Shown here piece after piece: positions 54,431-64,000 of a stretch of 64,000 bases of DNA. Made by a program: the position numbers and the translations under genes. A model generated the notes under the pieces. That model saw only the letters and a list, made by a program, of their open reading frames with translations, had not been told where the DNA came from and did not search any database. The DNA is from Siderastrea radians. Lineage: Eukaryota > Cnidaria > Anthozoa > Scleractinia > Rhizangiidae. Where the stretch lies: assembly GCA_964017195.1 (NCBI GenBank), contig OZ024895.1:26639875-26703874 (forward strand), given 5' to 3'. Every line of letters starts with the position of its first letter. Position 1 is the stretch's first letter.

Positions 54431-56190
54431 TGGTGAAAACGATCGTCGATCCGCCATTTGGAGACCAATATTACCCAGAAGACCCTGGCAACGAGGTTGG
54501 CGACTACTACCGCGAGACATCGCGGGCTCTGAATTTTTTACCATGGACCTCAATGGAGATAAAATTTCTAGAATGGGTCGTTCTTTCCCTTAAATGTTAA
54601 CGTAATCGATGCGATAATGACCGATAATAATAACCCAATAATCCGTGATCTTAAAATGCAACACAAATAATCCGTAATCTTTAAATTTAGTGGCCAATAA
54701 TCCGTATCCCTTCTCTAAAAACCCTAATAATCCATAATACTAAAACCCTAACACGGCCTCATTTGTGTTCAACAGAATCTTTATAGCCGTTATTTGTTGG
54801 GTCGTCACGAAGGAGCTTTGCGTGATTACCCAAATGCATAGGAGACGACATTGATCAGTGACATCAGTTTCCCAAAACTAGAAAATGTGGTATCGGTGCA
54901 CGTGCGATATTTTAATTTCCGACATCGCTTGCGTGCAGACATGAATTATACCTTCCCATAATTCGTGTATGTACGCAGGCTACGTACGTGAAATTTTGGG
55001 AAAAATTTTAGTGGCTTAATAATTTCACGTACGTGAAATTAATTTCCGTTTCTTTTTCGTTTTTCCGCTTTGTTTCGTTTTATTCCTTTTTCGTTATGTT
55101 TGATTCCATTCGATTCCTTGTTCGCAGTTACCATAAACAAATTACAGTTGCTATACAAATTAATGGAAGCGCTGCTTAAAGATCCGAACTTCATTTAGGA
55201 AGTTACCTTTTCACGTTAACGTAAGCCGTTCGTACATCGTCTCAAATTTTATACACGCACGTAAAGCTAGTTAGATTCACGTCTGTACGCACGTAAAATT
55301 TACGCAACAGTGGAAATCAACCTTTATGCTTTGCTCTTCAGGTTACCGAATGAGTCGATCTGCTCAAGTAAGCTATACAGGCTCTGGCGATTACAATAAA
55401 TACGTTTTCACGTGCATATGTAAGCCTCACAGATGCTACCCTAGCTCCACAGGCCTGTTGAGTATAGATCAGATAGATAAGCACGGGTATATCAACCGCA
55501 TCACAGCGGTTGGAGGTAATTTATTACTGCGCCTTTCAAGCAGAGATTTACATAAGGCGAACTCTGAAATTCACAATCCAACTGATGACCCCATTTGTTT
55601 CTCTGCCGACAATCACAGTTAGTATCGACCTCAGACGTTTTTTGAGGGGAGGATTTTTTGGCCCGCTTCATGGGCCATTGATTTCACTCCGCGCGTTTGA
55701 AAAGAATGACCACATGATCACAAGTTCGATGACTACAAGCTGAACCCAAGATCTGTACTGAAAATGCGATGAACTGGCAATCATCAGAAATGCTCTCAAA
55801 TAACGCCGTTCCTGAAATAAAAGGTCGCCCTTGAGAAAAAATTCAATAAAAGTGTTATCTGAGGCCAAGAAATATGACGGCAAGTAAAAATTCATTCACC
55901 GAGAGTTGAGCGTTGCTCATCTCTGCCGATCTTGCGATCCATAAACTTGTGATCACGTGGTTATTTTTTTCAAACCGCGGAGTGAAATCAATAGCACGTG
56001 AAGGGAGCTAAAAAGACCCTTCTTAACGGGCGTCTGAGGTTCGATCGTACTGTACATCGACAGCTAACCCGCCAGCCAGGAAAACCAGAAACCTACGAAG
56101 TGATCGAAATCAATCAGTCATACAACGCGACCTTGACCTTTTTACCCCGCTAAGCTGAGCTTCTAAAGAACCGATGCTATGATTAGTTTG
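54431..56190. other. Spacer inside the mirrored satellites, right side
   Basis: AATAATCCGTAATC words at 54630-54745. Palindromic ACGTACGTGAAATT/AATTTCACGTACGT at ~54983-55035. Frames at 55326-55622 and others are unrecognised. GCCATTGATTTCACTCCGCG/CGCGGAGTGAAATCAATAGC at ~55674-55693 and ~55976-55995 form inverted repeats around ~300 bp, a possible small element. 56131-56161 mirrors 50048-50072. Confidence 0.45.
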
Positions 56191-59161
56191 CCATTTCAGA
56201 GATTTTCCAGTTTAGGGATTCCCCGTTTTAGAGATTCCCTATTTTAGAGATTCCCCGTTTTAGAGATTCCCCATTTTAGAGGTTCCCCATTTTAGAGATT
56301 CCCCATTTTAGAGATTCCCTATTTTAGAGATTCCCCGATTTAGAGATTCCCTATTTTAGAGATTCCCTATTTTAGAGATTCCCTATTTTAGAGATTCTCT
56401 ATTTCTCTTTTAGAGTTTCTCATTTTAGAGATTCCCTATTTTAGAGATTCCCCTTTTACAGATTCCCTATTTTAGAGATTCCCCGTTTTAGAGATTCCCT
56501 ATTTTAGAGATTCCCCATTTTAGAGATTCCCTATTTTAGGGATTCCCCATTTTAGAGATTCCCTATTTTAGAGATTCCCCGTTTTAGAGATTCCCTATTT
56601 TAGAGATTCCCCATTTTAGAGATTCCCTATTTTAGAGATTCCCTATTTTAGAGATTCCCCGTTTTAGAGATTCCCTATTTTAGAGATTCCCCATTTTAGA
56701 GATTCCCTATTTTAGAGATTCCCCGTTTTAGAGATTCCCTATTTTAGAGCTTCCCCATTTTAGAGATTCCCAGTTTTAGAGCTTCCCTATTTTAGAGATT
56801 CTCCGTTTTAGAGATTCCCTATTTTAGAGATTCCCTATTTGAGAGATTCCCTATTTTAGAGATTCCCTATTTTAGAGATTCCCCATTTTAGAGATTCCCC
56901 GTTTTAGAGATTCCCCGTTTTAGAGATTCCCTATTTTAGAGATTCCCTATTTTAAAGATTCTCTAATTTAGAGATTCCCCATTTTAGAGATTCCCCGTTT
57001 TAGAGCTTCCCTATTTTATAGATTCTCCGTTTTAGAGATTCCCCAGTTTAGAGATTCCCCGTTTTAGAGATTCCCCAGTTTAGAGATTCCCCATTTTAGA
57101 GATTCCCTATTTTAGAGATTCCCCATTTTAGAGATTCCCTATTGTAGAGATTCCCTATTTTAGAGATTCCCCATTTTAGAGATTCCCTATTTTAGAGATT
57201 CCCTATTTTAGAGATTCCCCGTTTTAGAGATTCCCCATTTTAGAGATTCCCCATTTTAGAGATTCCCTAGTTTAGAGATTCCCCGTTTTAGAGATTCCCT
57301 ATTTTAGAGATTCCCTATTTTAAAGATTCTCTAATTTAGAGATTCCCCATTTTAGAGATTCCCCGTTTTAGAGCTTCCCTATTTTATAGATTCTCCGTTT
57401 TAGAGATTCCCCAGTTTAGAGATTCCCCGTTTTAGAGATTCCCCAGTTTAGAGATTCCCCATTTTAGAGATTCCCTATTTTAGAGATTCCCCATTTTAGA
57501 GATTCCCTATTGTAGAGATTCCCTATTTTAGAGATTCCCCATTTTAGAGATTCCCTATTTTAGAGATTCCCTATTTTAGAGATTCCCCGTTTTAGAGATT
57601 CCCCATTTTAGAGATTCCCTATTTTAGAGATTCTCCGTTTTAGAGATTCCCTATTTGAGAGATTCCCTATTTGAGAGATTCCCTATTTTAGAGATTCCCC
57701 ATTTTAGAGATTCCCCGTTTTAGAGATTCCCCGGTTTAGAGATTCCCTATTTTAGAGATTCCCTATTTTAGAGATTCTCTATTTTAGAGATTCTCCATTT
57801 TAGAGATTCCCCGTCTTAGAGCTTCCCTATTTTAGAGATTCTCCGTTTTAGAGATTCCCCATTTTAGAGATTCCCCGTTTTAGAGATCCCCTATTTTAGA
57901 GATTCCCCATTTTAGAGATTCCCTATTTTAGAGATTCCCCATTTTAGAGAATCCCTATTGTAGTGATTCCCCGTTTTAGAGATTCCCTATTTTAGAGATT
58001 CCCCATTTTAGAGATTCCCTATTTTAGAGATTCCCTATTTTAGAGATTCCCCGTTTTAGAGCTTCCCTATTTTAGAGATTCTCCGTTTTATAGATTCCCC
58101 GTTTTAGAGATTCCCTATTTGAGAGATTCCCTATTTGAGAGATTCCCTATTTTAGAGATTCCCCATTTTAGAGATTCCCCGTTTTAGAGATTCCCCGGTT
58201 TAGAGATTCCCTATTTTAGAGATTCCCTATTTTAGAGATTCTCTATTTTAGAGATTCCCCATTTTAGAGATTCCTCGTTTTAGAGCTTCCCTATTTTAGA
58301 GATTCTCCGTTTTAGAGATTCCCCATTTTAGAGATTCCCCGTTTTAGAGATCCCCTATTTTAGAGATTCCCCATTTTAGAGATTCCCCGTTTTAGAGATT
58401 CCCCGGTTTAGAGATTCCCTATTTTAGAGATTCCCTATTTTAGAGATTCTCTATTTTAGAGATTCTCCATTTTAGAGATTCCCCGTCTTAGAGCTTCCCT
58501 ATTTTAGAGATTCTCCGTTTTAGAGATTCCCCATTTTAGAGATTCCCCGTTTTAGAGATCCCCTATTTTAGAGATTCCCCATTTTAGAGATTCCCTATTT
58601 TAGAGATTCCCCATTTTAGAGAATCCCTATTGTAGTGATTCCCCGTTTTAGAGATTCCCTATTTTAGAGATTCCCCATTTTAGAGATTCCCTATTTTAGA
58701 GATTCCCTATTTTAGAGATTCCCCGTTTTAGAGCTTCCCTATTTTAGAGATTCTCCGTTTTATAGATTCCCCGTTTTAGAGATTCCCTATTTGAGAGATT
58801 CCCTATTTGAGAGATTCCCTATTTTAGAGATTCCCCATTTTAGAGATTCCCCGTTTTAGAGATTCCCCGGTTTAGAGATTCCCTATTTTAGAGATTCCCT
58901 ATTTTAGAGATTCTCTATTTTAGAGATTCCCCATTTTAGAGATTCCTCGTTTTAGAGCTTCCCTATTTTAGAGATTCTCCGTTTTAGAGATTCCCCATTT
59001 TAGAGATTCCCCGTTTTAGAGATCCCCTATTTTAGAGATTCCCCATTTTAGAGATTCCCTATTTTAGAGACTCCCTGTTTTAGAGATTTCCTTGTTTAGA
59101 GATTCCCCGTTCCCCGTTTCCCGTTCCCTGTTTTCCCTTTCCCTTTCCCTATTTTAGAGAT
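56191..59161 (-). repeat. 16-bp satellite array, right, inverted (about 180 monomers)
   Basis: TAGAGATTCCCTATTT and TAGAGATTCCCCGTTT are the reverse complement of the left array. The outer edge again has GTTCCCC/TTTCCC blocks followed by CCCTATTTTAGAGAT, matching the outer edge of the left array. Higher-order duplications are visible: a 672-bp period (57951 and 58623 share ATCCCTATTGTAGTGATT) and a 368-bp period (TAAAGATTCTCTAATTTAG at 56953 and 57321). Confidence 0.97.
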
Positions 59162-59888
59162 AGCCATACCTTTTCCAGACGAGTGGTTTTAGAACGCGAC
59201 GGTGTAGAATTTAAGATTCTAAAGTCCCCATAAAAATGTTTGCAAAAGCGACTGGATTTGTGTATTTGTGTATTTGAAACAAGGGCAGCGTTTTCTGGTA
59301 CTCTCGTTTTTTCAATGAAATTGATGAAGTCGGTCGTGTCCTTTAGATATGACTCTTGCTTTAGTGCTACTGGTTGTAGCAGTTCGTCTATAAACCGTGA
59401 CAGTCTCTCTGTCGGACCATCGCAACCAGATATTATAGGTCTTCCAACCGATGCCTTATGAAACTCCTTGGCGAAAGCACCTCAAAATATATTTTTAGCA
59501 CCGCATATGGGTAGATTAACTTGGGAAATTTATTGTTGTGGCTCAAACAGTCCTCCTAATTTTATGTGAAAATAGTTCAAAACTGCGGCCAGAAAACAGT
59601 ATCATCTCCTCACAACAACACAGTTTCGGTATATTTTCGTGAGGGAATATAACAAGTCCTGCTTTTAATACGCTTCACGAATCCAACCATAATTTTTGTC
59701 GGAGCTCTCAAGTTTCTTGAGTTTTTGTTGTTGTTGTTTAAATTTTCCGTGCAGGAATTTTTTTCAGTGAATTTTTTCTCTTGGTAAAAAGTTTACCAAA
59801 TTTCATCTGGGGTACTCGCTGTGCATTTTTTTTATTTTCCTATTGTACTCATTCCACTTGTCGAATAAACGAGGTAAACTTTAGACTA
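59162..59888. other. No gene recognised
   Basis: A 73-codon frame (59240-59461) is unrecognised. I see nothing else. Confidence 0.4.
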
Positions 59889-60115
59889 CGAGAAGTCCCT
59901 CATTTTTCTTAGGGATAGCCTGCGAGCTATTCGCGCGAGCAGCCGCGATTTGCGAGCCGGCGAGTGAAGCGAGCCGGCAAGAAGAATGGAAGGGGAAAAG
60001 TTCGCCCCATCCTTCTCACCGGCTCGCTTCACTCGCCGACCGTAAACCGCGGCTACGCCGCCAAGATACTCGATCGAGCGAAATGGGCGACGTGCGAAAA
60101 AGGAGGGACTACTTG
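59889..60115. mobile_element. Fold-back element, ~225 bp
   Basis: AGTCCCTCATTTTTC...GAGCCGGCGAGTGAAGCGAG at the left pairs with CTCGCTTCACTCGCCG... and GAAAAAGGAGGGACT at the right, with a short centre near 59980-60015. Confidence 0.75.
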
Positions 60116-60164
60116 TGCTACTACTTGAAAAATAAAATTTGACTGGGGAGTGCAAAAATTTCTC

Positions 60165-60250
60165 GAGGGCTTAGTTTTTGAGGTCTTAGGTCTTAGTTCT
60201 TAGGTCTTAGTTTTCGAGACACCCGTCTTAGGTCTTGCGTTAGGTCTTAG
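60165..60250 (+). repeat. Short tandem GGTCTTAG repeat
   Basis: GAGGTCTTA/GGTCTTAG words recur about six times. Confidence 0.75.
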
Positions 60251-60301
60251 TGTAGTCAATCGGACTCAATCGAACTGAAGTTCGATGGAACTCAATGGAG
60301 C

Positions 60302-60848
60302 TTATTCCATGGACATATAGTCCATCCTGGCTGCTGTGCTCTTGGAAGCCCTGCATATTTCATCTGTGAGCCGCAAGGTTAGTTTCGATTCTCTCAGCAG
60401 CCTTTCTCTGACCTTGTTGTCTCGAATTCCGAAGATTGTCCTGTCACGCAGTATTTCTTTCGGTGTAATGGTGTCAAATTCCCAGCCTTCCACGATCTTT
60501 CGTAGCTCGGTTTATATTGATCGTAACTTTCTCTACCTTCCTGGATCTGTTAGTTAAAACGGTATCGTTTTTCTTTTACGCGGATTACAGTAAGCAACAA
60601 AATTGTGTAACAAGTCATCTATCTTCGATTTCGATTCTTTCGTGGACCATGTGAACGTAGAAAACACGTCTCTGGCTTCCTAGCCGATGATAGTTAATAG
60701 CGTCGCCATTTGGACGTCCTCCTCGTTTAGCTTTTGTCGTTAGATTGTAATTTTTCCATGCTAATTTGAATTTCTTCCATTTTTCAGCGACATTATTGCA
60801 GTGAATTTTGAGTGGGGGCGGCGGCGGTAATGAGAATCTTCTGACCAT
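60302..60848 (-). pseudogene. Ty3/Gypsy-type gag remnant
   Basis: Two minus-strand pieces in different frames. 60848-60615 contains PPPPLKIHCNNVAEKWKKF, resembling the start of invertebrate Gypsy Gag capsids. 60493-60302 contains EFDTITPKEILRDRTIFGIR and NKVRERLLRE, the C-terminal capsid signature. Frameshifts lie between them. No zinc knuckle, protease or polymerase is attached, so it is a dead fragment lying antisense beside the BEL element. Confidence 0.7.
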
Positions 60849-60980
60849 TCCTCGTTACTTACAAACTCCGTTTATAGTTCACTCAGAGCGCGTCAAGATG
60901 CCACTAACTTCAAGGCTGGCTACTGGCAACAATTCCAATCAACTATCCATAACTCAAAGAAACTTGACGATCAATCGCGG

Positions 60981-61256
60981 ATGCAGTATTTGTTGAAATA
61001 GCTTACCACCCAGAAAGCCAAGGATGCCATTAAAGGTATAGATGCAGTAGCGAAAGCCTACCCAGAAACCATTGCAGTCCTAAAGGCACGTTTTGACAGG
61101 CCTCAAGTCATCCAACGAGCACATGTTAGAGCACTGCTAAATGTTAGTCCTGTTAAGAATGGCTCAAGCATTGAACTTAGGCATTTACATGATACCCTTC
61201 AACATCATCCCGGTCCCTTAAAGCAATGGAAAAGCTTCACTTTGGACGGTTCATAA
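60981..61256 (+). pseudogene. BEL/Pao gag (DUF1759-like) fragment
   Basis: A TAG at 60999 is followed by an open stretch from 61002 to 61256 with [19 protein letters not shown] and [16 protein letters not shown], matching the capsid-like DUF1759 pattern. The frame shifts near 61220 (FGRFITALL continues in another frame). Confidence 0.75.
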
Positions 61257-61304
61257 CTGCTCTTGGTGACCCTCTTACCATGGTGCTTGACCATGGTACC
61301 ATAA

Positions 61305-61550
61305 ATGCTTGACCCTCTTACCATGGTGGAGTGGCAAAAATTCACACAACAAGACAAGGACGTCCCCGACTATCACAAGTTTCTGGAGTTCCTTGATTGG
61401 AGATCAACGGCAACCGAGCTAACATCCTTTGATGCCAGCCACAAGAAAGGTCAAGGCCCCACCAAGAAACCTCCAAAGGCAGTCGCAGTGTATTCTACAA
61501 ACACACAGGAAAGATGTCCCGCTTTCCTCAAGTATCCTCACTTGAATTAG
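61305..61550 (+). pseudogene. BEL/Pao gag, distal fragment
   Basis: Open frame with [26 protein letters not shown] and a basic C-terminal tail, fitting the distal part of BEL Gag. The words CCATGGT and GACCCTCTTACCATGG are duplicated just upstream (61268-61325). Confidence 0.65.
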
Positions 61551-61760
61551 CAGACCCAGAATTCAATGTGTCAAAACCTATTGATGTTCTCTTTAGTGTC
61601 GACGTTTATCGGGACATCCTAAAGCCAGGTCGTATCCTTGGAACCCAGATCAGGCGACTACTCCCTACACTATGACGTTAAAATTTGATTTACCAATTTA
61701 CCAATTTAGCAACCCCAGCTGCTTAAGAAACCATATTCGGTTGGCTTCTATTCGGTGGCG
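61540..61760 (+). pseudogene. BEL/Pao protease-region fragment
   Basis: In one frame [15 protein letters not shown] and SVDVYRDILKPGRILG match the segment after the aspartic protease site in BEL elements (LADPxF...DVL...GRI.G). An ETIFGW-like match follows at about 61727. Stops intervene. Confidence 0.6.
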
Positions 61761-61810
61761 CTAGTGGTCAACAACCGCCTAACGAAGTCGCAACGTTACA
61801 TGCATCGACT

Positions 61811-62581
61811 TTGCTTCCTAGCCGCGAAGGAACCCTTGCGAAATCTCTCAGCCACTCTCAAAATGCCTTCTACTTGGCCCATCACGCTGTCTACAAAAAT
61901 TCAGCTACAATACCACTGCGTGTCGTGCTTGATGGCTCCATGAAAACTGCATCTTGTGTCTCACTTAACGATCAACTCCTTGTGGGACCAACCGTCCACC
62001 CACCCCTTAATGACGTCCTCACTCGCTTCCGAAAACATTATTATGTACTAACAACCAATGTCTCGAAGATGTACCGCGATTACCATCCTTTTCTGTGGAG
62101 AGACAAACCTACTGACCCGCCAACTGACTACCGAATGACAAGAGTCACATTTGGAATCGCAAGTGCTGCATTTCTAGCAACTAACTCACTGCACCAACTC
62201 GCGGAAGAAAATGAATCAGAACTACAACTTGATGACAAAGTTGTAAAAGAATCATTCTATATCGATGATGGTCTCCCTTCGGTTGAAACAAAGCAAGAAG
62301 CAATTAAACTGAATCATCAACTAAACATCCTCTTTAACAGAGGAGGATTCAAACTCCACAAATCGGACTCAAACTCACAAGAAGTTTTGAACTCCATCTC
62401 ACCAGAGATTCGAAGCACGAAGGCCACATCTAACCTCGGGAACTCTGTCAACTTTGTCCAAACTCTTGTGATGGAATACAGCTCTACTTTTGACCACTTC
62501 CGCTTCTCGTGCGCCAATTTGTCAGTTCAAGAATCACAGTTAACAAAGAACGGTATTGTCAGATTCAGTAAAGTTCTTTGA
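61811..62581 (+). pseudogene. BEL/Pao reverse transcriptase
   Basis: 256-codon open frame with YLAHHAVYKN, LRVVLDGSMKTAS, SLNDQLLVGPTVHPPLNDVL, TRVTFGIASAAFLATNSLHQLA and the catalytic FYIDDG (YIDD at 62258-62269). There is a frame or residue irregularity in the DxxKMYR box (LTTNVSKMYRDYHPF, where the usual Asp-containing box and following spacing are altered). It ends at a TGA and is out of frame with the following domain by one base. Confidence 0.8.
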
Positions 62582-63303
62582 TCCCCTTGGTCTTATCTCT
62601 TGCATCACTTTTTTTGTCAAGATAATGTTCCAGTGGCTCTGGGAGAAAGGCATTACCTGGGATGAATCCCTCCCACCGGACATTTAGCAAGAGTGGCTAA
62701 ATTGGATAGCGCAACTCCTTGAAATCTCCAACATCCGTATTTCGCGCTGTTATTCCCCAGTCAACAGTAAGATTGTTGACTGCCAATTAATCGGTTTCTC
62801 TGATGACAGCGAGAAAGCCTACTGTGGTGTTGTCTATTTGAGAAGTCTCCACACGGCCGGCGGAGTCCACACATCACTCATCATGGTAAAAACACGCGTC
62901 CCCCCCTCAAGAAGGTTTTCTTACCTCGTCTTGAACTCTGTGGAGCTCATCTGCTCTCACAACTAATAAAACATATCCAAGAAATTCTGGCCGTTCCAAC
63001 CCGCAATCTTCATACCTTCACCGTCAGCACCATTGTTCTCTATTGGATTCATGGAAGCAGTCAGCGCTTCAAGACCTTCGAAGCAAACCGAATCGAAGAA
63101 ATTCAAGAGCACGTTCCGCCTGAAAAATGGAAACACGTTGATGGCAAAGCAAATCCAGAAGATCTTGGATCTCGTGGCATCCTACCAGCTGAAATCATCG
63201 ATCACAAACTCTGGCGGAATGGACCCGAGTGGTTGAAAGAAGACCCATCAAGCTGGCCCTCCAAGTTTACTGCTCCACCTACAATGGAGTCTCCTCTTCC
63301 TTA
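62577..63303 (+). pseudogene. BEL/Pao RNase H / A17-type region
   Basis: FDPLGLISCITFFVKIM, GFSDDSEKAYCGVVYLR, LPRLELCGAHLLSQLI and LWRNGPEWLKEDPSSWP follow the BEL order. A TAG interrupts near 62685; another change of frame occurs between 62880 and 62910 around a C-run. Confidence 0.75.
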
Positions 63304-63500
63304 GGCATTCAAAGGGTTGTCTTGCAACTCAAGGAACGAAACGAAATCACTTTGATCACAAACTCTGGCGGAATGGACCCGAGTGGTTGAAAGAAGACCC
63401 ATCAAGCTGGCCCTCCAAGTTTACTGCTCCACCTACAATGGAGTCTCTCTCTTCCTTAGGCATTCAAAGGGATGTCTTGCAACTCAATCAACGAAACGAA
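63201..63500 (+). repeat. 154-bp tandem duplication in the BEL element
   Basis: ATCACAAACTCTGGCGGAAT at 63201 recurs at 63355. The copies differ by a few bases (GTCTCCTCTTCC against GTCTCTCTCTTCC). Confidence 0.9.
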
Positions 63501-63519
63501 ATCACTTTGCAAAGCAGTT

Positions 63520-63900
63520 AAAGCAAACCAGAGCCTGTCATTGACATCCTGAAATTCTCAAGCTATTCGCACCTCATCAGAGTTACTGCATGGGTATTCC
63601 GTGTTGTCACCCGATCCATTTTGTTCACCCATACACCTCTGACAGTGAGTGAATTATCCAAGGAAAAGGTATGGCTGTCTAAACAAGCACAAGTCCAGAT
63701 GTTTCTAGACACGATCGAGACACTCAAGAAGGGGGAAGCACTGCTCTTTTCCAATCCTCTAAGCTTCTTGAATCCGTTTCTTGAAACAGATGGACTATTA
63801 AGAGTTGGTGGACGTCTTTCGCAGTCACAGAACGACTACCAATCTCGTCATCCATTCACCCTCCATGGAAAGCACCATCTCACATTTTATTTACTGATTA
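63520..63900 (+). pseudogene. BEL/Pao integrase N-terminal region
   Basis: ILKFSSYSHLIRVTAWVFR, LTVSELSKEKVWLSKQAQ, FLETDGLLRVGGRLSQS and HPFTLHGKHHLT fit the region before and into the zinc-binding part of BEL integrase. The sequence is cut after HHLTFYLL. Confidence 0.75.
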
Positions 63901-63902
63901 TC

Positions 63903-63938
63903 AAGGGTGAACACAAACAAACGTTTGTGTTCACCCTT
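63903..63938. repeat. 16-bp-arm hairpin
   Basis: AAGGGTGAACACAAAC and its complement GTTTGTGTTCACCCTT around AAAC. It sits at the break in the integrase frame, so it may be the end of an inserted element continuing beyond the window. Confidence 0.75.
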
Positions 63939-64000
63939 GTGTTGACCCTTGCCATGTCATTTTTGCGTGTGTATGAAACAAGAAACCATTTTAAAGTAAA
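63939..64000. other. Window edge, no gene
   Basis: Too short to interpret. Confidence 0.4.

Larger units (their letters stand above)
60981..63900 (+). mobile_element. BEL/Pao LTR retrotransposon, decayed
   Basis: Gag (DUF1759-like), protease, reverse transcriptase, RNase H-region and start of integrase follow each other in the BEL/Pao order on the plus strand. Several frameshifts and stops are present, and no LTR is identified in the window. The element appears broken at about 63890, where a hairpin (63903-63938) and unrelated sequence follow. Confidence 0.85.

Noticed and set aside
50653..54753. Element with GTTAGGG...CCCTAAC termini and AATAATCC words, possibly telomere-like
   Set aside because: Only seven to eight terminal bases match and AATAATCC words are in direct orientation; no tandem TTAGGG.

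Overview
This looks like nuclear DNA of a cnidarian, most likely a stony coral or another hexacoral. It is AT-rich and intron-bearing. It is crowded with non-LTR, Penelope-like, BEL/Pao and Gypsy remains and with many small fold-back elements, including the 'CTCGTTCCCAG...CTGGGAACGAG' hairpin type I associate with coral genomes. The species cannot be read from the sequence, and nothing here looks bacterial, viral or organellar.

The only host gene I can assemble is VPS26C (DSCR3), the arrestin-fold subunit of the Retriever endosomal recycling complex. It lies on the minus strand from 31569 (ATG) down to 14588 (stop). Eleven exons join in frame into 295 codons. All introns have GT-AG ends except intron 2, whose homology-defined borders are AT...AC. 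Exons 8 and 9 are only 27 and 23 nt. Its introns hold several inverted-repeat elements, among them two flanked by TTAA and one carrying a RecQ-helicase fragment.

Layout. 1-10100: about four copies of a ~1.1-kb tandem repeat; copy 2 is split by a nearly intact L1/Tx1-like LINE (1466-7446), and copy 4 contains a tRNA-like block. 10100-14560: no recognised gene, several fold-back elements and a hAT-like 1.25-kb element. 14588-31569: VPS26C. 31570-36990: microsatellite, ACGGACCGT-dyad repeats, a 50-bp tandem array and small inverted-repeat elements. 36995-38122: 5'-truncated non-LTR reverse transcriptase with a destroyed YADD box. 38123-41610: no recognised gene. 41611-47212: a 5.6-kb palindrome with ~1.2-kb arms that differ at about 2-3% of sites and carry separate younger insertions. 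47464-59161: two 16-bp satellite arrays (2.5 and 3 kb) in opposite orientation. Between them is a Penelope-like element split by a 2.3-kb insert that itself contains mirrored 116-bp tandem arrays. 59162-64000: fold-back element, Gypsy gag remnant (minus strand) and a decayed BEL/Pao retrotransposon (plus strand) running off the window.

The most unusual architecture is the nested mirror-image satellite region at 47-59 kb, followed by the 41-47 kb palindrome. The most biologically informative single item is the VPS26C gene model with its candidate minor-class AT-AC intron. All protein identifications come from reading motifs and family resemblance by eye; no search was run.
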